A stretch of 5,631 nucleotides of DNA, from positions 1 to 5,631 of the forward strand of contig JAISDR010000107.1 in assembly GCA_031264645.1 (NCBI GenBank), given 5' to 3'. Numbering within the stretch: position 1 is the stretch's first letter; each line of letters starts with the position of its first letter. Under the pieces are notes generated by a model. That model had not been told where the DNA came from. It saw only the letters and a list, made by a program, of their open reading frames with translations, and made no database searches. Positions 1-5,631 of this stretch are shown here, one piece after another. The DNA comes from Prevotellaceae bacterium. GTDB lineage: Bacteria; Bacteroidota; Bacteroidia; Bacteroidales; UBA932. The position numbers were made by a program, and so were the translations under genes.

Positions 1-581
1 ACTGTAGAAAATTCGGTTTCCGTAGCTCCCGGACAGACATTTGTAACCTTTATTCCACTCTCCAGCATATCGATACGCATGGATCTGCTCAGCGCGTCAA
101 CCGCATACTTTGTAGCGCAGTACACGCCTCCGTTTTCATACACTTCGCGTCCGGCGACAGAACCAAGATTCACGATATGTCCTCTGCCATTTGCAATCAT
201 CAAAGGAGCAACAGCCCGCGTCACATAAAGCAATCCCTTGATATTCGTGTCAATCATTCTATCCCAGTCGTTCACATCGCCATCCTGAACATGCGACAAT
301 CCTGCTGCCAGTCCCGCATTATTTACCAAGATATCAATAGATTTGAAACTTTCGGGAATTGAATTGATGGCGTTTTCGGTTTCCTGCCGGTTTCTTACAT
401 CAAACTGTAAAACAATGATTTCTGCGGCATACTGTTTTTTAAGCAAGTCCGCAATATTATTCAACCTGTCCAGTCTTCTGCCTGTCAGAATCAATCTGAA
501 TCCCTTTTCTGCGAAAGCGTATGCTGTAGCTTCACCTATCCCCGAAGTTGCGCCGGTTATCAATGCCGTTTTCATAATCAT
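1..581 (-). CDS. SDR-family NAD(P)-dependent oxidoreductase (partial, C-terminus outside window)
   Basis: This is a classical short-chain dehydrogenase/reductase, a cytoplasmic Rossmann-fold enzyme that oxidises or reduces a hydroxyl/carbonyl group using NAD(P). The window holds 193 codons; the C-terminus lies beyond the left edge (family members are about 250 residues). Visible motifs: the cofactor-binding TGATSGIG at residues 9-16, Arg35-Arg36 after the second strand (suggesting NADP preference), NNAG at 87-90, and the catalytic tetrad Asn113, Ser141, Tyr154 and Lys158 (YCATK). The PGATETEFST segment at 184-193 resembles the YdfG-type branch (3-hydroxy acid / L-allo-threonine dehydrogenase), but the substrate cannot be fixed from this. 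The start is ATG at 581 or the in-frame ATG at 575 (MIMKTALITG). It is the last seen gene of a minus-strand operon, one base after the stop of the small membrane protein gene, so translational coupling is likely. Confidence 0.93.
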   Translation of the reverse strand, partial: MIMKTALITGATSGIGEATAYAFAEKGFRLILTGRRLDRLNNIADLLKKQYAAEIIVLQFDVRNRQETENAINSIPESFKSIDILVNNAGLAAGLSHVQDGDVNDWDRMIDTNIKGLLYVTRAVAPLMIANGRGHIVNLGSVAGREVYENGGVYCATKYAVDALSRSMRIDMLESGIKVTNVCPGATETEFST

Positions 582-582
582 T

Positions 583-750
583 TTATTTATTTATCGTTAC
601 CGTATCCCTGTCGTTACTGAAAAAATTAAAACTTCGAGACGCTTCATATTTTATGTGATCCCATCTCAATATAATTCCTGTTATCAGTATAATAGCAAGT
701 ATTATAAACAGCTTGATATTTAAGGATAATGCTTTAAACTTTTTTATCAT
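583..750 (-). CDS. Small single-pass membrane protein, 55 aa, function unknown
   Basis: This short ORF starts at ATG 750 and stops at TAA 583. It begins MIKKFKALSLNIK and continues into a hydrophobic stretch at about residues 12-28 (rich in Ile/Leu, with one Thr-Gly), followed by RWDHIKYEASRSFNFF and a polar C-terminal tail ending TINK. Basic residues before the hydrophobic segment suggest a cytoplasmic N-terminus with the tail in the periplasm (inference). There is no lipobox and no clear signal peptidase site, so it reads as an anchored microprotein. The main evidence that it is a real gene is position: it begins 16 bases after the kinase stop codon and ends one base before the dehydrogenase ATG, filling the gap almost exactly on the same strand. 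I do not recognise a family. A chance ORF is possible but unlikely given the fit and the coherent membrane-segment pattern. Confidence 0.72.
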   Translation of the reverse strand: MIKKFKALSLNIKLFIILAIILITGIILRWDHIKYEASRSFNFFSNDRDTVTINK

Positions 751-766
751 ACAGGAATATAGCGTT

Positions 767-1618
767 TTAATATTCGGATATTAAACTGTTCAAACCTGCC
801 AGACCAGCCTCAAAATTTACTCCGAAACGATTATCTATGCCGGATTCTTTGGTGCGGGCAATGCTTGCAACCGTAAAATGTACGGCTATTGCATTTGCCT
901 GAGCCAGTGTACGACCGCTAAGCAAGGCGGCAAGCAGAGCGCTTGCAAAAACATCGCCGGTACCGTGATACATCGGCTCAATGCGCGTTTCGCCGGTGTA
1001 CGAGAACTCGCCGGTACTTGCATCGTAACTTGCAGACCCCAAATGTATTCCGTCATAGCTTACTCCGGTAAGTACAACGTATTTAGGACCAAGCGCCGAA
1101 AGAGCGAGCAATATATGCTTAATTTCTTCCCGAGTATGCGGTCCGTCATGATATGGCTCGTCAAGCAAAAACGCTGCTTCCGTAAGATTTGGAACAATGA
1201 CGTCCGCTTTACGGCAAAGTTTGCGCATGCCATCGGGAAAATTCGAAGGAAAAATCGAATACAGTTTGCCGTAATCCGCCATTACGGGATCAACAACAAG
1301 CAATACGTCTTTCTTTTTCAGCATATCGAAAATTTCCGAAACAATGTCAACCTGCTCGAACGATCCCAGAAAACCCGTGTAGATTGAATCAAATTCAAGC
1401 CCAAGACTGTGCCAGTGGTTCACAACCGGCAAAATATCCTGAGTCAAATCGCGGTATGTAAATCCTGTAAAACCGCCTGTATGAGTGGATAACACCGCTG
1501 TCGGCAAAACAGTGGTTTCAATGCCTGCCGCCGATATAATGGGCAAGGCTACTGTGAGAGAACATCTGCCGAAACACGAGATATCGTGTATTGCCAATAC
1601 TCTTTTTTGTCTTTGCAT
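767..1618 (-). CDS. pdxK: Pyridoxal/pyridoxamine kinase (vitamin B6 salvage)
   Basis: This cytoplasmic ribokinase-fold enzyme phosphorylates pyridoxal, pyridoxamine or pyridoxine with ATP to feed pyridoxal 5'-phosphate salvage. The preferred start is ATG 1618, giving 283 residues, normal for the family. An upstream in-frame ATG at 1708 would add 30 residues, but that extension covers the promoter at 1646-1677 and has no family resemblance. Motifs by residue from Met1: DISCFGRCSL at 12-21 (the conserved N-terminal signature of this kinase group), a substrate-lid region with THTGGFTGF at 45-53, VDPVMAD at 109-115, PNLTEAAFL at 143-151, and the anion-hole GTGD at 219-222 with catalytic base Asp222. 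It resembles the PdxY-like pyridoxamine kinase branch found in Firmicutes and Bacteroidota rather than the proteobacterial PdxK, so the symbol denotes function rather than orthology. It is the first gene of the minus-strand operon. Confidence 0.93.
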   Translation of the reverse strand: MQRQKRVLAIHDISCFGRCSLTVALPIISAAGIETTVLPTAVLSTHTGGFTGFTYRDLTQDILPVVNHWHSLGLEFDSIYTGFLGSFEQVDIVSEIFDMLKKKDVLLVVDPVMADYGKLYSIFPSNFPDGMRKLCRKADVIVPNLTEAAFLLDEPYHDGPHTREEIKHILLALSALGPKYVVLTGVSYDGIHLGSASYDASTGEFSYTGETRIEPMYHGTGDVFASALLAALLSGRTLAQANAIAVHFTVASIARTKESGIDNRFGVNFEAGLAGLNSLISEY

Positions 1619-1645
1619 ATCAAATTTCGTATTAAAATTAAGGCG

Positions 1646-1677
1646 CAAAGGTAGGACAAATTGATAAATCTTGCAAA
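1646..1677 (-). promoter_or_regulatory. Bacteroidota-type promoter of the pdxK operon
   Basis: On the minus strand, TTTG (1677-1674) is followed after exactly 20 bases by TACCTTTG (1653-1646). These match the known -33 and -7 elements used by the Bacteroidota primary sigma factor. The likely transcription start near 1638-1640 leaves a leader of about 20 bases before ATG 1618, which also decides the start codon in favour of 1618 over 1708. Confidence 0.8.
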
Positions 1678-1810
1678 TGCAGACAGTTTTTCGAAAAATT
1701 ATACTCAAATATAAACGTCTTGCTATATAGGTATCGTCCAGAGTTTTAAATCATGATATGCTCTGTGAAAACAGGCTTTTCAAGTCCCGACGTCCAATTT
1801 TTTTTATCCT

Positions 1811-1844
1811 TTTGTTTTGAATTTAAAAAAAAGCATTACCTTTG
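1811..1844 (+). promoter_or_regulatory. Bacteroidota-type promoter of rpsO
   Basis: TACCTTTG at 1837-1844 is a perfect -7 element. Two candidate -33 TTTG elements lie at 1811-1814 (22-base gap) and 1816-1819 (17-base gap), both slightly off the usual spacing of about 19-21. The expected start near 1851 gives a leader of only about 23 bases before ATG 1874. The 12 bases TACCTTTGCGCC are identical to those of the divergent pdxK promoter. An upstream in-frame ATG at 1817 lies inside this promoter and is therefore not the start of rpsO. Confidence 0.78.
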
Positions 1845-1873
1845 CGCCACAAAATTTCTTAAATAGTATTATA

Positions 1874-2146
1874 ATGAATTATTTAACAGCGGAAAAGAAA
1901 CAAGAAATTTTCAAAGATTACGGGAAGTCTAATACAGACACCGGTTCGCCTGAGAGCCAGGTCGCTTTATTTTCCTACCGTATCAACCATCTTACGGAGC
2001 ATTTAAAGGTCAATAAGAAAGACCACAACACCGAACGTTCTTTATTACGTATGGTGGGCAAAAGGCGCCGTTTGCTTGATTATTTAAAACAGGTTGATAT
2101 CGAAAGGTACAGGAATATAGTTAAGGCGCTGAATCTTAGAAAATAA
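1874..2146 (+). CDS. rpsO: 30S ribosomal protein S15
   Basis: This gene encodes S15, a primary binding protein of the 16S rRNA central domain that nucleates assembly of the 30S platform and takes part in an intersubunit bridge. The 90-residue length from ATG 1874 fits the family (usually 88-90); an in-frame ATG at 1817 adds 19 unrelated residues and overlaps the promoter. The S15 pattern is clear: [14 protein letters not shown] at 4-17, the rRNA-contacting loop [12 protein letters not shown] at 22-33, [10 protein letters not shown] at 36-45, [11 protein letters not shown] at 48-58, and [10 protein letters not shown] at 62-71. There is no Shine-Dalgarno sequence, only an A/T-rich leader. It is transcribed from its own promoter, ends in a strong terminator, and precedes pnp as in many bacteria. 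In E. coli S15 represses its own translation through a long structured leader; the short leader predicted here leaves little room for that. Confidence 0.98.
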   Translation: MNYLTAEKKQEIFKDYGKSNTDTGSPESQVALFSYRINHLTEHLKVNKKDHNTERSLLRMVGKRRRLLDYLKQVDIERYRNIVKALNLRK

Positions 2147-2156
2147 AAAGACTGCT

Positions 2157-2196
2157 AAAGAAGGTAATCCTGCAAATGCGTTACCTTCTTTTTTTA
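2157..2196 (+). terminator. Intrinsic terminator between rpsO and pnp
   Basis: A perfect 11-bp inverted repeat (AAAGAAGGTAA at 2157-2167, TTACCTTCTTT at 2181-2191) encloses a 13-base loop and runs into a T-rich tail, starting 10 bases after the rpsO stop. It should end most rpsO transcripts. Readthrough could supply part of the pnp message, as described for the E. coli rpsO-pnp operon. Confidence 0.88.
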
Positions 2197-2199
2197 TTT

Positions 2200-2207
2200 T
2201 ACCTTTT
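2200..2207 (+). promoter_or_regulatory. Possible weak -7 element for pnp
   Basis: TACCTTTT matches the TAnnTTTG -7 consensus except at the last base and lies 62 bases before the pnp ATG, just after the rpsO terminator. No TTTG is found at the right distance upstream, because that stretch is the terminator hairpin itself. It is a candidate only; pnp may instead depend on readthrough from rpsO. Confidence 0.3.
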
Positions 2208-2269
2208 AACATGAACCTGCGAAAAGACTGTAACCGAATCAAAATTATTAGATTATAAAGTAAATAGAA

Positions 2270-4522
2270 ATGAATATCGTTAAAAAGACAATTGTACTAA
2301 AAGACGGCCGGGAAATAGAGATAGAAACCGGCAAGTTGGCAAAGCAGGCAGATGGCTCTGTTGTTGTGAAAATGGGAAAAACAATGCTTTTGGCAGCTGT
2401 TACTTGCGCAAAGGAAGCAAAACCGGAAGTAGATTTTATGCCTTTACAGGTTGAATACAAGGAAAAATATGCCGCATCGGGGCGTTTTCCAGGCGGTTTC
2501 CTGAAAAGGGAAGCGCGTCCATCCGATAATGAAATACTCACTTCCAGGCTGGTCGACAGAGCCTTGCGCCCTCTGTTCCCTGACGATTTTCATGCCGAAG
2601 TTTTTGTTACAATCACCCTGTTCTCTGCCGACAAGGATATCATGCCCGACGCATTATCGGGTTTGGCTGCTTCGGCTGCGCTGGCTGTTTCGGACATCCC
2701 TTTCAACGGACCGATTTCGGAAGTTAGAGTGGCGCGCGTTAACGGCGAGTTTGTTTGCAATCCGAATTTCTCGCAGTTAGCCGAGTCCGATATTGATATC
2801 ATGGTAGGAGCAACTCTGGACAACATAATGATGGTGGAAGGGGAAATGAAAGAAGTTTCGGAACGCGACATGCTGGAAGCCATAAAGTTTGCTCACGAAG
2901 AGATAAAGGAGCATTGCAGAGTTCTGCTTGATCTTCAGGAAGAGACAGGCAAGACGGTGAAAAGGGAATATTGCCACGAAGAGAACGACGAAGATTTAAG
3001 GAAGGCTGTCGAGGAATTTTGCTACGACCGCTGCTATCAAATCGCGAAATCGGGTACGGGCAAACACGAGCGTACCGACGCTTTCGAGGCTCTTGTAGCA
3101 GAATATGTCGAAACGATTCCCGAAGAGGAACGCGAAGAGAAAACGCCTATGGTTCTCCGTTATTACCACGATGTTGAGAAACGGGCAATGCGCAGAATGA
3201 TACTCGACGAAGGTATCCGGCTCGACGGACGCTCGACAACGGAAATACGCCCGATATGGAGCGAAATCGACTATCTGCCTGCCGTACACGGCTCGGCTAT
3301 CTTTACCCGCGGTGAAACACAGTCGCTTACTTCCGTCACTCTTGGCACTAAATTAGACGAAAAACAGGTTGACGACGTTTTGGTACAGGGTTCGGAACAG
3401 TTTGTTTTGCACTACAATTTCCCCCCGTTCTCTACGGGAGAAGCGAGACCCATCAGAAGTACGGGCAGAAGGGAAATCGGTCACGGAAATTTAGCTTTCA
3501 GAGCATTGAAGCCTATGGTTCCGGTAGGAGAAGAAAATCCTTATGCCATACGTGTTGTTTCCGACATTCTGGAATCCAACGGCTCGTCGTCCATGGCTAC
3601 TGTATGTGCGGGAACTCTGGCGCTCATGGACGCGGGAGTGCAACTGAAAAAACCTGTCTCCGGAATAGCTATGGGACTGATATCCGAAAATAAAGCCAGC
3701 AGATACGCTATCCTCTCCGATATACTTGGCGATGAAGACCATTTAGGCGATATGGATTTCAAGGTAACGGGAACCAGGGACGGTATCACTGCAACGCAGA
3801 TGGATATAAAAGTGGACGGTCTTTCACACGAAATACTGGAAGAGGCGCTGGAACAGGCAAGAAAGGGACGTTTACACATACTGGGCGAAATGATGAAAAC
3901 CATGTCGGAACCCAGAGAAGACTACAAGCCATTCGTTCCGCGTATAAAACAAATAGTTATCGCTGCGGATACCATCGGCGCGGTTATCGGACCGGGAGGA
4001 AAGGTGATACAGGAAATACAGAAACTCACCAACACGGTAATCACCATTACCGAAAAGGACGGAAAGGGATTTGTCGATGTTTTCGCTCCCGACAAGGAAA
4101 TGATTGACGATGCTATCGAAAGGATAAAAATCATTGCATTCGGACCGGAACCCGGAACAATATATAAAGGTAAAGTCAGGGCTATACACAGTTATGGCGC
4201 TTTCGTGGAAATTCTTCCCGGAAAAGACGGCTTGCTGCATATCTCCGAAATCGACTGGAAGCGTCTGAATACTGTAGATGAAGTCCTGAAAGAAGGCGAC
4301 GAAGTTGAAGTCAAACTGCTGGAAATCGAAGAAAAAACAGGCAAACTGAGACTGTCAAGACGCGCGCTGTTGCCGAAGCCCGAAGGATATGTCGAACCTG
4401 AACATACCGAAAGACCTGACAGAAAAGACAGGCCCGGCAGAGATAGAGGAGACAGAGACAGAGGTGACAGAGGAGACAGAGATAGAGGACGTAAGCCTTT
4501 TAACGGAAAAAGGAAAAACTAG
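2270..4522 (+). CDS. pnp: Polyribonucleotide nucleotidyltransferase (PNPase)
   Basis: PNPase is a trimeric 3'-to-5' exoribonuclease that degrades RNA by phosphorolysis, releasing nucleoside diphosphates, and can also add 3' tails. The 750-residue protein shows the full order: first RNase PH domain (about 10-145), helical linker domain (about 150-310), second RNase PH domain (about 315-545), KH domain (about 558-620) with IGPGGK at 573-578, and S1 domain (about 627-697). Key residues known from the E. coli enzyme are present: the FLKR RNA-binding loop at 77-80 (FFRR in E. coli), Arg400-Arg401 in [10 protein letters not shown], phosphate-site SNGSSS at 436-441, and Asp490, Asp496 and Lys498 in [12 protein letters not shown]. 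The protein is about 40 residues longer than the 711-residue E. coli enzyme, mainly through an Arg/Asp/Gly-rich tail after residue 710. ATG 2270 gives the canonical [10 protein letters not shown] start. It follows rpsO and ends at its own terminator. Confidence 0.99.
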   Translation: MNIVKKTIVLKDGREIEIETGKLAKQADGSVVVKMGKTMLLAAVTCAKEAKPEVDFMPLQVEYKEKYAASGRFPGGFLKREARPSDNEILTSRLVDRALRPLFPDDFHAEVFVTITLFSADKDIMPDALSGLAASAALAVSDIPFNGPISEVRVARVNGEFVCNPNFSQLAESDIDIMVGATLDNIMMVEGEMKEVSERDMLEAIKFAHEEIKEHCRVLLDLQEETGKTVKREYCHEENDEDLRKAVEEFCYDRCYQIAKSGTGKHERTDAFEALVAEYVETIPEEEREEKTPMVLRYYHDVEKRAMRRMILDEGIRLDGRSTTEIRPIWSEIDYLPAVHGSAIFTRGETQSLTSVTLGTKLDEKQVDDVLVQGSEQFVLHYNFPPFSTGEARPIRSTGRREIGHGNLAFRALKPMVPVGEENPYAIRVVSDILESNGSSSMATVCAGTLALMDAGVQLKKPVSGIAMGLISENKASRYAILSDILGDEDHLGDMDFKVTGTRDGITATQMDIKVDGLSHEILEEALEQARKGRLHILGEMMKTMSEPREDYKPFVPRIKQIVIAADTIGAVIGPGGKVIQEIQKLTNTVITITEKDGKGFVDVFAPDKEMIDDAIERIKIIAFGPEPGTIYKGKVRAIHSYGAFVEILPGKDGLLHISEIDWKRLNTVDEVLKEGDEVEVKLLEIEEKTGKLRLSRRALLPKPEGYVEPEHTERPDRKDRPGRDRGDRDRGDRGDRDRGRKPFNGKRKN
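4436..4489 (+). repeat. Purine-rich tandem repeat coding the Arg/Asp/Gly tail of PNPase
   Basis: Within the 3' end of pnp, codons for Gly, Arg and Asp (GGA/GGT, AGA, GAT/GAC) alternate as an irregular repeat encoding [18 protein letters not shown] (residues 723-740). The top strand is almost entirely purine apart from the T or C in the Asp and Gly codons. The near-identical codons suggest growth by slippage; copy number may vary between strains. Confidence 0.8.
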
Positions 4523-4568
4523 CTTAATTTATACCTTTTTGTAAAAAAATGTTAGTCAAAAAACAAGG

Positions 4569-4602
4569 AAGAGCACAGATCCCATCTTGTGCTCTTTCTA
4601 TT
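4569..4602 (+). terminator. Intrinsic terminator after pnp, probably bidirectional
   Basis: AAGAGCACA (4569-4577) pairs with TGTGCTCTT (4588-4596) around a 10-base loop, followed by a T-rich tail; it begins 46 bases after the pnp stop. On the minus strand the same hairpin is followed by a TTGTTTTTTG run, so it may also stop transcription coming from the convergent gene at 4717-5073. Confidence 0.82.
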
Positions 4603-4716
4603 TTATTTCACCTTTACGGCATTTGAACTACTCTCTCACCTAATTTTCTTAACCCACATTGCAGCCGAATATTCCAAAATCGTTAAAGAGTGTTATTAAG
4701 TAAGTAAAAAATCAAT

Positions 4717-5073
4717 TCAGGAATTAAGCACGGATACTTCCGATCCCTCTTTCAGATTGATTTGTCCGGTAATAACAATCACGTCATCAACGGAAATGCC
4801 TTCGATTATCTCTACATAATCCGCATCGGCTTGTCCGGTTTGCACAGGGATTTTATACGCCCTGCTGTCGCGGACAATAAACACATGCGGGTCTTTCATG
4901 CCGCCGACAAGGGCTTTGCGGTTGATGACAATTGATTGAGCATCGTTTTCATTCGCGCCGAAAACAGCCGTTGCATACATGCCCGCTTTCAGGTCTTGAT
5001 TGTCTTGCGCTTTCATGCTGCCCGAAAACAGTAAAACAGCAATGATTGTGATTGATAAATTTCTTGTTGTCAT
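4717..5073 (-). CDS. Secreted/periplasmic protein: orphan C-terminal domain of an RND-type efflux adaptor
   Basis: The 118-residue product begins with a signal peptide (MTTRNLSITIIAVLLFSGSMKAQ, probable cleavage after Ala22), so it should be exported; there is no lipobox Cys. The rest resembles the C-terminal end of HlyD/AcrA-type periplasmic adaptor (membrane fusion) proteins: LKAGMYATAVFG at 28-39 matches the closing strand of the beta-barrel, IVINRKALVGG at 48-58 and VFIVRDSRAYKIPVQTG at 64-80 match the membrane-proximal domain, and VEIIEGISVDDVIVITGQ at 87-104 with INLKEGSEV at 105-113 match the adaptor C-terminus. The lipoyl domain, alpha-hairpin and most of the barrel are missing. An in-frame TAA lies eight bases upstream of CAA-ATG region, so the ORF cannot extend leftward in reading. 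No permease or outer-membrane channel gene is adjacent here. It could be a functional small protein or an in-frame deletion remnant; a -7 element upstream favours expression. Homology is by my pattern recognition only. Confidence 0.75.
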   Translation of the reverse strand: MTTRNLSITIIAVLLFSGSMKAQDNQDLKAGMYATAVFGANENDAQSIVINRKALVGGMKDPHVFIVRDSRAYKIPVQTGQADADYVEIIEGISVDDVIVITGQINLKEGSEVSVLNS

Positions 5074-5098
5074 TTGTTCTTATAAATATTTTACGGAA

Positions 5099-5106
5099 CA
5101 AAGGTA
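5099..5106 (-). promoter_or_regulatory. -7 promoter element for the orphan adaptor-domain gene
   Basis: TACCTTTG is read on the minus strand at 5106-5099, 25 bases before ATG 5073, giving a leader of roughly 20 bases. No good TTTG -33 element is visible at the usual distance, so only the -7 half is supported. Confidence 0.6.
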
Positions 5107-5521
5107 GTTGCCCGCGCAATGCGGATTTTGGAAAATAGACTAACGGGGCGGGAAAATCGATGAAATGGAGGTTTTACCCGATTTTGTTTTCAGCACGCAG
5201 ATGACGCAGATTTTAAAGATTAACACAGATAGAGAAAATTATCTGCGAAAATCCTGATAATCCGTGTCATCTGCGTGCTAACGCATCACATGAACCTCTC
5301 AGCAAAGCAAAAAAGAGCCTGCACGAACACTGGTGGGCCTTGCATACCGACAATCCGTTTTGGGCGGTGCGCGACATGTTTGAAATTTGTCGGCAAAATG
5401 GAGGTTTGAGATGAGTTTTTCACGGAAGCTATGCGGCAGTTAGCGAAATTTATCTGACAAATATGTTTCGTTAAATATTTCCTCCTTAATGACCCGAAGG
5501 ATATATTTCCCCAAAAAACTG
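5107..5521. other. Gene-free intergenic region with repeats
   Basis: This divergent intergenic stretch lies between the adaptor-domain gene and the secreted-protein gene. It contains the palindromic repeat at 5192-5279 and a 12-base direct repeat, AAATGGAGGTTT, at 5163-5174 and 5396-5407. Short open frames exist (for example ATG 5290 to TGA 5409, 39 residues, and an ATG-less frame ending at TGA 5414), but none has a promoter, neighbour spacing or recognisable family to support it. The remaining sequence shows no RNA gene that I can identify. Confidence 0.55.
5192..5279. repeat. 88-bp imperfect palindrome with CGCAGAT-type internal repeats
   Basis: AGCACGCAGATGAC (5192-5205) and GTCATCTGCGTGCT (5266-5279) are perfect inverted copies. 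The sequence between them continues to pair imperfectly without gaps down to a short A-rich loop near 5233-5238, including ACAGATA (5225-5231) against TATCTGC-type sequence at 5240-5246. Each arm contains spaced copies of a CRCAGAT-like word. The layout resembles the dispersed GCAGATGACGCAGAT-type intergenic repeats I recall from Bacteroidota and other genomes, although this cannot be confirmed from one copy. It could form a long hairpin in RNA or cruciform DNA. It is not followed by a T-run, so it is not an obvious terminator. Confidence 0.75.
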
Positions 5522-5529
5522 TATATTTG
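5522..5529 (+). promoter_or_regulatory. -7 promoter element of the secreted-protein gene
   Basis: TATATTTG matches TAnnTTTG and is followed by CGCC, as in the rpsO and pdxK promoters. It lies 34 bases upstream of ATG 5564. A TTTG -33 element is not seen at the expected distance. Confidence 0.6.
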
Positions 5530-5563
5530 CGCCATTATTTATTATATAAAATAGTTTCATAAT

Positions 5564-5631
5564 ATGAAAATAAAATTATCCTTTCTTGTTCTGTACATGC
5601 TTGCATGGGGAAGTTCCTTTTCACAGAACAG
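5564..5631 (+). CDS. Secreted or envelope protein, N-terminal fragment only
   Basis: Only the first 22 codons are inside the window. They encode a classic Sec signal peptide: a lysine-containing N-region (MKIK), a hydrophobic core (LSFLVLYMLAW), and a GSSFSQN end suggesting signal peptidase I cleavage after Ser20, before Gln21. There is no lipobox within this stretch. A -7 element 34 bases upstream and an A/T-rich leader support the ATG at 5564. The mature protein lies beyond the right edge, so no function can be given. Confidence 0.7.
   Translation, partial: MKIKLSFLVLYMLAWGSSFSQN

Noticed and set aside
878..1387. A 169-codon plus-strand ORF antisense to the kinase gene.
   Set aside because: It is a shadow of pdxK: it has no family resemblance and no promoter, and the kinase frame has all expected motifs.
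1619..1708. N-terminal extension of the kinase to the upstream ATG at 1708.
   Set aside because: The extension contains the complete -33/-7 promoter, and the shorter product already has normal family length.
1750..1782. Small inverted repeats ATCATGAT (1750-1757) and TGAAAA/TTTTCA (1766-1782) between the divergent promoters.
   Set aside because: They are short and A/T-rich, without a T-run or a known operator pattern; chance is sufficient.
2211..2258. A 15-codon upstream ORF in the pnp leader (MNLRKDCNRIKIIRL).
   Set aside because: It is very short, has no sign of conservation or a regulatory codon run, and a frame this size is expected by chance.
5290..5409. A 39-residue plus-strand ORF (starting MNLSAKQKRACTN) in the right intergenic region.
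   Set aside because: It has no promoter, no recognisable family and no neighbour spacing in support, and competing frames over the same bases look equally protein-like.
5217..5414. An ATG-less open frame ending HTDNPFWAVRDMFEICRQNGGLR before TGA 5414, possibly the end of a broken gene.
   Set aside because: Its upstream part runs through the palindromic repeat, which yields misleading open frames; no family was recognised. It could be revisited by a translated search.

Overview
The window looks like chromosomal DNA of a member of the Bacteroidota, probably the Bacteroidales. Start codons lack Shine-Dalgarno sequences and sit behind A/T-rich leaders. Four intergenic regions carry the Bacteroidota -7 promoter element TAnnTTTG (TACCTTTG three times, TATATTTG once), and in two of them the TTTG -33 element is found at or near the expected distance. 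Base composition is moderate, and secretion signals end in the KAQ or FSQ style common in this phylum.

Layout, left to right. A three-gene minus-strand operon fills 1-1618: a pyridoxal/pyridoxamine kinase gene is read first, then a 55-residue single-pass membrane protein gene (583-750), then an NAD(P)-dependent short-chain dehydrogenase that runs off the left edge. The spacings are 16 and 1 bases. A divergent promoter region (about 1640-1873) serves this operon and, on the plus strand, rpsO (ribosomal protein S15). A strong intrinsic terminator separates rpsO from pnp (polynucleotide phosphorylase); rpsO next to pnp is an ancient and widely conserved arrangement. The pnp product is complete and has kept its catalytic residues, and it ends in an unusual Arg/Asp/Gly mixed-charge tail encoded by a short purine-rich repeat. 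A second terminator closes pnp.

The right-hand part is more accessory in character. A minus-strand gene (4717-5073) encodes a signal peptide joined directly to what looks like only the C-terminal membrane-proximal part of an RND/HlyD-type efflux adaptor, without the lipoyl, hairpin and most of the beta-barrel regions. A 490-base stretch without a convincing gene follows. It contains an 88-base imperfect palindrome with perfect 14-base ends and a 12-base direct repeat around it. The window ends in the first 22 codons of a secreted protein with its own -7 element.

The points most worth a second look are the orphan adaptor C-terminal domain with its own signal peptide, the membrane microprotein inside the vitamin B6 kinase operon, and the palindromic repeat. 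No defence system, CRISPR array, tRNA or rRNA gene was seen.
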